Part shown: in pieces, positions 1 through 5,361 of the stretch
How the letters are laid out: each line of letters starts with the position of its first letter
Position numbering within the stretch: position 1 is the stretch's first letter
DNA from: Clostridia bacterium
Lineage (GTDB): Bacteria; Bacillota; Clostridia; Oscillospirales; CAG-272
Direction: 5' to 3'
DNA length: 12,249 nt
NCBI GenBank assembly: GCA_900770145.1
Contig: CAAGJL010000278.1
Location: forward strand, 1-12,249
The notes under the pieces: model-generated
Databases searched by the model: none
Told to the model about the DNA's origin: nothing
The model's input: only the letters and a program-made list of their open reading frames with translations
Position numbers and translations under genes: made by a program

Positions 1-1
1 A

Positions 2-2776
2 GATGTAGCAAAATGGAGTGCAATAGAGTTTCATGACAAATCCGCCAATCCGTTGTTCTATGCACAAAATTTATATATCGATGGAGAACCGATCACCGAT
101 CTCACGCTTCCCGAACATACAGAAAGCATCGGCAGATTTGCTTTCTCAGGGTTCACCAACCTCAAAACTCTCGTCATTCCAAGCAGTGTCACCGATATTG
201 GCTTGGGAGCATTTTCGGATTGCAGCAATCTGACAAGTATCACCCTTCCGTTTCTTGGGAAGTCTCCGGATCTGCTGCAGAACGCGCATTTCGGGTTTAT
301 TTTCGGTGCCGAAACGGCAGAAACAAGCAGCCAATCCGTTCCCGCTTCCCTCACGGCGGTCACGATTACCGGAAACAAGCAAATCACACTCAGAGATCGT
401 GCTTTTGCAAATTGCACATCCGTGACAAATATCACCCTTTCGGACAATGTTACATACATCGGCTATTACGCATTTGCCGGCTGTACCGCTCTTGCAGCCA
501 TCACAATACCGGACAATGTTACATACATCGGCGATTACGCATTTTCCGGTTGTACCGGGCTTGCAACAATCACAATACCGGATACCGTTACTGCTATCGG
601 AAGCAACGTACTATCCGGTTGTACCGGGCTTTCCGCTCTTACTGTACCGTTTCTCGGGGAAACATCTACCGATACAAAAAACGCCTTTTTGGGGTATTTT
701 TTCGGCGCCACCGGCTATAAAAACAACCAAAGCATTCCGGAGTCACTGAAATCCGTCACCATCACCGGCGGTAAAACGCTTGGAGACGGTGCCTTCTATC
801 ACTGTGCAAACCTGACTGAAATCGTGCTTGCAGCCAGCACCGAAAGCATTGGAGATTCGGCATTTTCCGGCTGTACCAGAATCACCGGTATTTCAATTCC
901 CCAAAGCGTCAGACGCATCGGTAGCGGCGCATTTTACAACTGCACCGCTCTTTCCGGGGTATATATCACGGATATTGCCGCTTGGTGCAGGCTTGAATTT
1001 GACCAATATATAGGCTCCAATCCACTGTCCTATGCCCACAATCTCTTTCACAACGGAAAGCTGATGAACAATCTTGTCATCCCGGACGGTGTTACCGGTA
1101 TTGGCAGCGGAACATTTTACAGTTGCACAAGCCTTACCAGTATTACCATTCCGAACAGCGTTACCGCCATCGGAGATTATGCCTTTTACAATTGCAGTGA
1201 TCTCTGCATTGTACGCAACAACAGCAAACTGCCCTTAAAAATCGGTAGCACAAATTACGGGCATCTTTCCAATTATGCCAGCATTATCATCGACAAGAGC
1301 GGAACCATTACCGACAAAGCAGACGGGGGCGAATATATCTTTTCGGAGAATCGCTTCCTGTTTCAGAAAAAGAACAATATTTATATGCTTCTCGCCTACA
1401 CCGGAGAAGACGAAACGGTTACTTTCCCCGCAAACATTCGGGGGAGCGGCTATCAGATCTCCCGTATGCGCGGCTTGAGCGGGGTGAAAAATGTCATTAT
1501 TCCAAACGGCGTTACGGCAATCGGCGATGCCGCCTTCTATTTTTGCGAAAACCTGAAAAGTATTACCATTCCCGAAAGCGTAACGAGTATCGGGGATATT
1601 GCCTTCCACTATTGCACAAGTCTTGAAAGCATCACGATACCAAAAAGCGTTACTCATATCGGGGAGAGCGCGTTTGCCAACTGTACAGCTCTTACCGGAA
1701 TCACCATTCCTGCCGGTGTCAGAACACTCGGCGAGGGAGCCTTTCAAAACTGTACCGATCTTGAAAGTGTCATTCTGGAAAGCAACATCTCCGCGATCAG
1801 CGAGTTTGCGTTTGCAGACTGCACCGGTCTGAAAACCGTCACTATTTCCGGCATGATTAAAAGCATCAGCAAATATGCGTTTCACAACTGCACGGCATTA
1901 AATAACTTCGCCATTCCGGACAGTGTGACCACCATTGGCGAGTGCGCGTTTTACGGATGCACGGCATTGCGGGAGATTCTTCTTTCAAGCAAGATCACCG
2001 GCATTGAAAAGGAAGCGTTTGCCTGCACGGGGCTGACAAAGGTCACTATTCCGAACAGCATAAAAAATATCGGCTACGGCGTGTTTCACGATTGCGTTTA
2101 TCTTGCAAATATCACCATTTCTCAGGGCATCAAGAGTATCGGAAGCTACGCATTTTCCGGTTGTAACAAGCTGGTAAGTCTCATCATTCCGGACAGCGTT
2201 ACTAACATCGGAGAAGGTGCCTTCTATCTGTGTGAGGGCTTGGAGCACATCGAAATTCCGGGCAGTGTGACCGGTGTCGGTTCGGGGGTGTTTTCTCATT
2301 GCACAAAGTTGCGCTCCGTCACAATTCCAACCAGCCTTACTTATATCCGGGAGGGGATGTTTTATAACTGCAGCAGTCTTGAAAATATCACAATCCCCGG
2401 CAGTGTAAAAAGCATCGGTTACAGTGCCTTTTATTGCTGCAGAAGCCTGAAAAGTATTACCATCCCGAATTCTGTTACAGATATCGGAGAAGAAGCCTTC
2501 TATGGTTGCTCGGGGCTTACAAGCATTTCCGTTCCGAACAGCATCTCCGTCATCCGCAAAAGAGTGTTTTTCTCTTGCACTTCCCTGAAAAACATTACCA
2601 TTTCCGGCAATGTGACAAGTATTGAAAACGAAGGGCTTTTTGGCTGTACCGGTCTTTCGGTTATCCAGTTTCAGGGAACAAAATCACAATGGATGGCGCT
2701 GAGGAAATATTCTTCCTGGAACGGCGCTACCGGCAATTATGTCATCCGTTGCTTTGACGGAGACATTGTAAAGTAA
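2..2776 (+). CDS. BspA-like leucine-rich-repeat surface protein, C-terminal part (5' end outside window)
   Basis: The frame is open from base 2 to the TAA at 2774-2776, about 924 residues, with no stop upstream, so the true start and any signal peptide lie off the window. The TTG at base 53 is not a start: in-frame sequence upstream of it (DVAKW...ANPLFYAQN) is already repeat-type protein. The visible part is almost entirely 23-residue repeats of the LRR_5/BspA (Treponema TpLRR) type, pattern LxxItIPxSVtxIGxxAFxxCtx, about 29 units, 17 of them uninterrupted at 1484-2653. Three kinds of inserts break the first half. The end (GTKSQW...CFDGDIVK) resembles the usual C-terminus of such proteins, so the 3' end is natural. 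No LPXTG motif, SLH or other cell-wall anchor is visible in this part. Family members are generally secreted or surface proteins thought to bind host or other ligands; no specific ligand can be inferred here. The gene is more A/T-rich than its neighbours, which fits an accessory gene. Confidence 0.93.
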   Translation, partial: DVAKWSAIEFHDKSANPLFYAQNLYIDGEPITDLTLPEHTESIGRFAFSGFTNLKTLVIPSSVTDIGLGAFSDCSNLTSITLPFLGKSPDLLQNAHFGFIFGAETAETSSQSVPASLTAVTITGNKQITLRDRAFANCTSVTNITLSDNVTYIGYYAFAGCTALAAITIPDNVTYIGDYAFSGCTGLATITIPDTVTAIGSNVLSGCTGLSALTVPFLGETSTDTKNAFLGYFFGATGYKNNQSIPESLKSVTITGGKTLGDGAFYHCANLTEIVLAASTESIGDSAFSGCTRITGISIPQSVRRIGSGAFYNCTALSGVYITDIAAWCRLEFDQYIGSNPLSYAHNLFHNGKLMNNLVIPDGVTGIGSGTFYSCTSLTSITIPNSVTAIGDYAFYNCSDLCIVRNNSKLPLKIGSTNYGHLSNYASIIIDKSGTITDKADGGEYIFSENRFLFQKKNNIYMLLAYTGEDETVTFPANIRGSGYQISRMRGLSGVKNVIIPNGVTAIGDAAFYFCENLKSITIPESVTSIGDIAFHYCTSLESITIPKSVTHIGESAFANCTALTGITIPAGVRTLGEGAFQNCTDLESVILESNISAISEFAFADCTGLKTVTISGMIKSISKYAFHNCTALNNFAIPDSVTTIGECAFYGCTALREILLSSKITGIEKEAFACTGLTKVTIPNSIKNIGYGVFHDCVYLANITISQGIKSIGSYAFSGCNKLVSLIIPDSVTNIGEGAFYLCEGLEHIEIPGSVTGVGSGVFSHCTKLRSVTIPTSLTYIREGMFYNCSSLENITIPGSVKSIGYSAFYCCRSLKSITIPNSVTDIGEEAFYGCSGLTSISVPNSISVIRKRVFFSCTSLKNITISGNVTSIENEGLFGCTGLSVIQFQGTKSQWMALRKYSSWNGATGNYVIRCFDGDIVK
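248..349 (+). repeat. PFLG...FGA insert in LRR array, copy 1
   Basis: A 34-residue segment starting PFLGKS and containing HFGFIFGA then SVPAS interrupts the 23-residue rhythm. A related segment of 33 residues (PFLGET, FLGYFFGA, SIPES) lies at 647-745. In both cases it is followed by a unit of the form LxxVTITG, so an insert plus its following unit appears to be a module that moves as a block. Confidence 0.75.
442..579 (+). repeat. Two near-identical tandem 69-bp LRR units
   Basis: The stretch starting GGACAATGTTACATACATCG at 442 recurs at 511, exactly 69 bases (23 codons) later, with only a few differences across the unit (for example GGCTATTACG versus GGCGATTACG). Part of the second unit (TCCGGTTGTACCGGGCTT) recurs again near 615. 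This is much closer identity than between other units in the gene and points to recent duplication or gene conversion. Confidence 0.85.
647..745 (+). repeat. PFLG...FGA insert in LRR array, copy 2
   Basis: Second copy of the insert seen at 248-349: PFLGET at the start, FLGYFFGA in the middle, SIPES at the end. It is one residue shorter than copy 1. It is well diverged at DNA level, so the duplication is old. Confidence 0.75.
971..1072 (+). repeat. DIAAW...NPLxYAHNLF insert, paralogous to the window's left edge
   Basis: These 34 residues (DIAAWCRLEF, NPLSYAHNLFHNGK) match the 33 residues encoded at 2-100 (DVAKWSAIEF, NPLFYAQNLYIDGE) position by position. Both are followed by an LRR unit beginning LxxPxxxxxIG. 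This shows that the protein repeats at a larger scale than the single LRR and supports reading the left edge as mid-protein. Confidence 0.75.
1484..2653 (+). repeat. 17 tandem 69-bp coding repeats (23-aa LRR units)
   Basis: Between V478 and C-terminal L868 (numbering from base 53) the protein is exactly 390 codons, equal to sixteen 23-codon units plus one 22-codon unit. Each unit shows the IPxSVtxIG strand-turn core and the AFxxC turn. Units have diverged at DNA level, so this is an old array rather than a recent expansion. Confidence 0.9.
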
Positions 2777-2780
2777 TAAC

Positions 2781-2821
2781 AAACATCCCCCCGCCGCGGC
2801 AATGCCGCGGCGGGGGTGTTT
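2781..2821. terminator. Bidirectional GC-rich terminator between convergent genes
   Basis: A perfect 13-bp stem pairs 2788-2800 with 2804-2816 around the loop AAT. It is extended by AAACA/TGTTT pairing (2781-2785 with 2817-2821) after a 2-nt bulge. The hairpin starts 4 bases after the stop of the LRR gene and ends 4 bases before the stop of the minus-strand CNNM/CorC gene. The A/T flank is short, giving TGTTT on each strand, so it can serve both genes. Confidence 0.85.
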
Positions 2822-2825
2822 CAAA

Positions 2826-4118
2826 TCAGGCAATGAGGCGGACTTCGGTTTTGCCGATGACGTGGTTTTTGACTTCCAGCACGCGGATTTCCAGTTTGGC
2901 ATTGCCGCAGATGAAAGTTTCGCCGTCGTCCGGCACTCTGTCGATAAGACCGGTGATATAGCCGCCGAAAGTCTCGCTTTCGTTCCCTTCAAAATCCAGA
3001 TTCAGGGCTTTTGCCACGTCTTCCAGCGGCACGGTACCCAGCACCGAATAGGTGCCGTCCGCATTGCGGGCGATCTCCGGGGCGGTTTCTTCCTCCGGCT
3101 CTTTCAGCTCGCCGAGCAGCGTTTCGGTCAGGTCGTGCAAAGTCACCACGCCGGCAACGCCGCCGTATTCATCCAGCAAGACCGCGAAAAAGCACTTCTT
3201 TTCCTGCATTTTACGGAAAAGCACGTTCGCCCGCATCCCTGCGGGCACGAAAAACGGCGGCTCGGTGGCGTTTTGCAACACGCTTTCCCGCCCCGTGTCC
3301 GCAAGGCGGAAATAATCTCTGGTGTCCAGAATATACAGCACCTCGTCCGCGTCCCCGCGGCAAACGGGGTATTTGGTATGGCGGGTCTCCATAATCGTTT
3401 TCCGCCAGGTCTCGTCATCATCCTCCATCCGTAGAATCACGGTATTGACCCGGTGAGTGCAGATTTCATCCGCGGCGATGTCGTTGAATTCAAACACGTT
3501 TTCAATCAGCTCGGTTTCCGCGGTTTCGATATTCCCCTGCTCCTCGCCTTCGCTCAGCATCAGGCGGATTGCCTCTTCGGTGACGGGCTCCTCCTCTTCC
3601 TCCGGGCTGACGCCGAAAAGACGGAGTACCCCGTTGGTGGAAACCGTCAGCAACCACACCAGCGGCGCAAAGACCTTGGAAACGCCATACAGCATCCCGG
3701 ACATACCGAGCGCCATTTTCTCGGCTTTTTTCATAGCAAGGCGTTTGGGCACCAATTCCCCAAAAACAAGGTTGAAATAGGCAAGCACGATCGTAATCAG
3801 CACGATCATGGCGTTTTTGAGCACCGCCGGGGAAATCGGCGTGCCTTTTGCAATCAACCACGCCGCCAACGGTGTGGCAAAGTTCTCCGCCGCAAAGGCG
3901 CTTTGCAACAGCCCCGCCAAAGTGATGGCAACCTGAATAGTGGCAAGAAATTTTGCGGGTTGCTCGGTCAGTTTGACCAGTTTTTTAGCCCCGCGGCTGC
4001 CCTCTTCCGCCATATGTTTCAGTTTGGTTTCATTGACGGAAATGACCGCAATCTCCGCGCTGGCGAAAACGGCGTTAAGAAAAATCAGAACGACCAGTAA
4101 TAATATAGGGATAAACAT
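2826..4118 (-). CDS. CNNM/CorC-type (hemolysin-family) membrane protein, DUF21-CBS-CorC_HlyC
   Basis: The 430-residue product has a hydrophobic start (residues 1-20, FIPILLLVVLIFLNAVFASA) and further membrane segments around 60-75, 100-125 and 140-165 that make up the DUF21/CNNM domain. The EEEE-rich linker and the QGNIETAETELIENVFEF segment lead into the paired CBS region (about 205-330, containing HTKYPVCR and LDEYGGVAGVVTLHDL). A C-terminal CorC_HlyC domain follows (about 345-430, GTVPLEDVAKALNLDF). Length and domain order are normal for the family. Homologues such as CorC and Bacillus and Staphylococcus MpfA are linked to Mg2+ (or Co2+) resistance or efflux; the older name hemolysin is misleading. 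The start is set by AAGGAGA at 4129-4135, ten bases upstream of ATG. The gene is monocistronic with its own promoter (4305-4334) and a long leader containing a small ORF. Mg2+ transport is inferred from the family, not shown here. Confidence 0.92.
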   Translation of the reverse strand: MFIPILLLVVLIFLNAVFASAEIAVISVNETKLKHMAEEGSRGAKKLVKLTEQPAKFLATIQVAITLAGLLQSAFAAENFATPLAAWLIAKGTPISPAVLKNAMIVLITIVLAYFNLVFGELVPKRLAMKKAEKMALGMSGMLYGVSKVFAPLVWLLTVSTNGVLRLFGVSPEEEEEPVTEEAIRLMLSEGEEQGNIETAETELIENVFEFNDIAADEICTHRVNTVILRMEDDDETWRKTIMETRHTKYPVCRGDADEVLYILDTRDYFRLADTGRESVLQNATEPPFFVPAGMRANVLFRKMQEKKCFFAVLLDEYGGVAGVVTLHDLTETLLGELKEPEEETAPEIARNADGTYSVLGTVPLEDVAKALNLDFEGNESETFGGYITGLIDRVPDDGETFICGNAKLEIRVLEVKNHVIGKTEVRLIA

Positions 4119-4148
4119 ATCAAAAAATTCTCCTTTGTTTCTTTTTAC

Positions 4149-4185
4149 CCGTGCGCGTCAGATATCACTGCATAAAGCTACACGG
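4149..4185 (-). promoter_or_regulatory. Leader hairpin spanning the end of the small ORF
   Basis: CCGTGT (minus strand, 4185-4180) can pair with GCACGG (4154-4149) across a 25-nt loop. The loop holds the last codons and the stop of the leader ORF. A ribosome translating the small ORF would open this helix, which is the geometry expected if small-ORF translation affects the downstream gene. There is no U-run after it, so it is not an intrinsic terminator. Confidence 0.35.
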
Positions 4186-4244
4186 AAAGAAACATTGGGG
4201 AAAGGTCCATTTGCGTCACTGTCGCCGTCGGCAGTCTCCTCCAT
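4158..4244 (-). CDS. Candidate 28-aa leader peptide upstream of the CNNM/CorC gene
   Basis: An ATG at 4244-4242 opens a 28-codon frame ending at TGA 4160-4158. It is preceded by AAGGAGGTGAT, essentially the full complement of the 16S 3' tail, with about 7-8 bases to the ATG. This is the best ribosome binding site in the window. The peptide begins MEETADGDSDANGPFPN: five acidic residues in the first ten, then PFP, followed by a more hydrophobic VSFRVALC segment. It lies wholly inside the leader of the CNNM/CorC gene and ends 39 bases before that gene's ATG. It could be a regulatory leader peptide, an unrelated small protein, or an accidental frame over a structured RNA. I do not recognise a named family. 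Confidence 0.5.
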   Translation of the reverse strand: MEETADGDSDANGPFPNVSFRVALCSDI

Positions 4245-4252
4245 GTATGGAA

Positions 4253-4263
4253 TCACCTCCTTC
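4253..4263 (-). promoter_or_regulatory. Very strong Shine-Dalgarno of the leader ORF
   Basis: On the minus strand this reads AAGGAGGTGAT-like sequence directly upstream of TTCCATAC-ATG. Its length is unusual next to the ordinary 5-7 base sites of the other genes here. AGGTGA within it is also the opening motif of M-box riboswitches, so it may not be only a ribosome site. Confidence 0.6.
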
Positions 4264-4294
4264 AAAAATTGCCGGGCGGGGTTTGCCGTCCGGC
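4264..4294 (-). promoter_or_regulatory. GC-rich hairpin plus U5 at the very 5' end of the CNNM/CorC transcript
   Basis: GCCGGACGG (minus strand from 4294) pairs with CCGCCCGGC (to 4271): nine positions with a single A/C mismatch and a 6-nt loop. AATTTTTG follows immediately. It looks like an intrinsic terminator or attenuator, but it begins only about 4-5 bases after the predicted transcription start. A 5'-stabilising hairpin is therefore equally possible. Confidence 0.5.
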
Positions 4295-4304
4295 TTTCTG
4301 TAAT

Positions 4305-4334
4305 ATTATATCATAATAAAAAATACCGTGTCAA
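4305..4334 (-). promoter_or_regulatory. SigA-type promoter of the CNNM/CorC gene
   Basis: The -35 is TTGACA (minus strand, 4334-4329) and the -10 is TATAAT (4310-4305), both perfect, with an 18-base spacer. Transcription should start near 4299-4298, leaving a leader of about 180 nt before the ATG at 4118. Confidence 0.85.
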
Positions 4335-4358
4335 AGACGATGTGGGGGCGACGGGAAC

Positions 4359-4406
4359 AAAAACAGCCCACCCAAACCGGATTTTGCCGTTTGGACAGGC
4401 TGTTTC
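4359..4406 (-). terminator. Terminator of sigG
   Basis: AAACAGCC (4361-4368) pairs with GGCTGTTT (4398-4405), and inside it CCAAACCGG pairs with CCGTTTGG with one bulged base. On the minus strand the stem is followed by TTTTTGTT. It lies about 30 bases after the sigG stop and just upstream of the CNNM/CorC promoter, so the two genes are separate units. Confidence 0.8.
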
Positions 4407-4435
4407 TTGATTTTTCACGCGCGCGGTGGGCAAAA

Positions 4436-5209
4436 TCACAGATATTCCCGCATTTTACCAAGCGCCCCTTTTTCCAGGCGCGACACCTGTGCTTGGGAAA
4501 TGCCGATGCTTTCCGCAATTTCCATCTGCGTTTTATTCTGATAAAAGCGCATCTCGATGATCCCCCGCTCCCGCTCCGAAAGTTTGCTCATCGCGTCACG
4601 CAGGGCAATATTTTCCAGCCAACGCTCATCGCTGACCGAATTGTCGCTCAGCTGATCCATAATATAGATGGAGTCGCCGTTTTCACTGTACACCGGCTCA
4701 AAGAGAGAAATCGGCTCAACAATTGCTTCCAGCGCCTGCGTGACCGCTTCTTTGCTCTCGCCAAGGCGCGCGGCGATCTCTGCGGTGTCCGGCTCTTTTT
4801 CCTTTTCCCTTGCCAGTTCATCCCGCACCTGCAGGGCGCGATAGGCAAGATCGCGCACCGAACGGCTGATACGGATGGAGTTGTTATCCCGCAGATACCG
4901 CCGGATCTCGCCGATAATCATCGGCACCGCATAGGTGGAAAACTTGACATCCAGTTCCGTGTTGAAATGGTCCACCGCCTTCACAAGACCGATACAACCG
5001 ACCTGAAACAGATCGTCCGCATTTTCCTTGCGACCGGAAAAGCGCTGAATGATACTGAGCACCAGGCGCAGATTGCCGTTGATCAGTTCCTCCCTTGCCT
5101 GCCCGTCTCCGGCGCGTGCTTTTTTCAAAAGTTCCGTCTTTTCCTCATCCGTCAGGGTTTTTAATTTTGCGGTATTGACCCCGCAAATTTCCACTTTGTT
5201 ATAGTACAT
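4436..5209 (-). CDS. sigG: RNA polymerase sporulation sigma factor SigG
   Basis: The 257-residue protein starts MYYNKVEICGVNTAKL, the characteristic N-terminus of sigma-G (NKVEICGVdTsKL in Bacillus), and matches the family length of about 260. Region 2 spans roughly residues 40-113 (NGNLRLVLSIIQRF, DDLFQVGCIGL, FSTYAVPMIIGEIRRYLRDN). Region 3 follows (about 118-190, ending in SLFEPVY). Region 4 carries the helix-turn-helix KTQMEIAESIGISQAQVSRLEK near the C-terminus. Sigma-G directs late forespore transcription, so the organism probably forms spores. The start at 5209 is chosen because GGAGGT lies just upstream; an in-frame ATG at 5230 has no ribosome site and adds residues foreign to the family. 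The gene stands alone between two terminators, with folD upstream rather than sigE. Its ribosome site lies in a hairpin. Confidence 0.96.
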   Translation of the reverse strand: MYYNKVEICGVNTAKLKTLTDEEKTELLKKARAGDGQAREELINGNLRLVLSIIQRFSGRKENADDLFQVGCIGLVKAVDHFNTELDVKFSTYAVPMIIGEIRRYLRDNNSIRISRSVRDLAYRALQVRDELAREKEKEPDTAEIAARLGESKEAVTQALEAIVEPISLFEPVYSENGDSIYIMDQLSDNSVSDERWLENIALRDAMSKLSERERGIIEMRFYQNKTQMEIAESIGISQAQVSRLEKGALGKMREYL

Positions 5210-5212
5210 CCC

Positions 5213-5254
5213 GACCTCCGTACCGGGCATGGGAAACGTTTTCCCGGTAAGGTC
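5213..5254 (-). promoter_or_regulatory. Hairpin that partly sequesters the sigG ribosome binding site
   Basis: TACCGGG (minus strand, 5249-5243) pairs with CCCGGTA (5227-5221), and the base is extended by GACCT (5254-5250) with AGGTC (5217-5213). That gives 12 base pairs with one 3-nt bulge and a 15-nt loop. The Shine-Dalgarno GGAGG (5219-5215) falls partly in the bulge and partly in the lower stem, and the stem ends 3 bases before the ATG. Such a fold would lower translation unless opened. Confidence 0.6.
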
Positions 5255-5285
5255 AGTATTGACGCGGGTCGGGTTTGCTTATTCA
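5255..5285 (-). promoter_or_regulatory. Possible sigma-F/G-type promoter of sigG
   Basis: TGAATA (5285-5280, minus strand) fits the sigma-F/G -35 element (GHATR). About 18-19 bases later CAATACTG partly fits the sigma-G -10 (CATnnTA). The -10 match is incomplete, and a start from here would fall inside the upstream arm of the hairpin at 5213-5254. No better promoter was seen between the folD terminator and sigG. Confidence 0.25.
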
Positions 5286-5290
5286 AAAGC

Positions 5291-5321
5291 AGAAAAGGCA
5301 AATCCTTCCGGATTTGCCTTT
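5291..5321 (-). terminator. Terminator of the ymfF-ymfH-lgt-folD unit
   Basis: A perfect 12-bp stem (AAAGGCAAATCC at 5294-5305 with GGATTTGCCTTT at 5310-5321) has a 4-base loop. On the minus strand TTTTCTGCTTTT follows. It lies about 33 bases beyond the folD stop. Confidence 0.82.
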
Positions 5322-5332
5322 CCCGATTATCC

Positions 5333-5361
5333 TTGTCTGACAGGAGAATCCTGTCAGACAA
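5333..5361 (-). repeat. Perfect 13-bp inverted repeat overlapping the folD stop codon
   Basis: TTGTCTGACAGGA (5333-5345) and TCCTGTCAGACAA (5349-5361) are perfect inverted copies around GAA. The folD TGA (5356-5354) is inside the second arm. No U-run follows, so alone it is not a terminator; it forms a tandem pair with the terminator hairpin at 5291-5321. Confidence 0.8.

Noticed and set aside
53..55. TTG as the start of the LRR protein
   Set aside because: The same frame is open back to base 2 and the residues before it match a module repeated at 971-1072; there is no ribosome site.
442..2653. Regular repeats as a CRISPR array or transposon
   Set aside because: Repeats are in-frame 69-base coding units with a clear LRR protein pattern and no unrelated spacers or terminal inverted repeats.
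4328..5164. 278-codon plus-strand ORF opposite sigG
   Set aside because: It covers the sigG terminator and coding region on the other strand and has no family features.
5210..5230. Upstream ATG of sigG
   Set aside because: No Shine-Dalgarno precedes it; the family N-terminus NKVEICGV fits the start at 5209.
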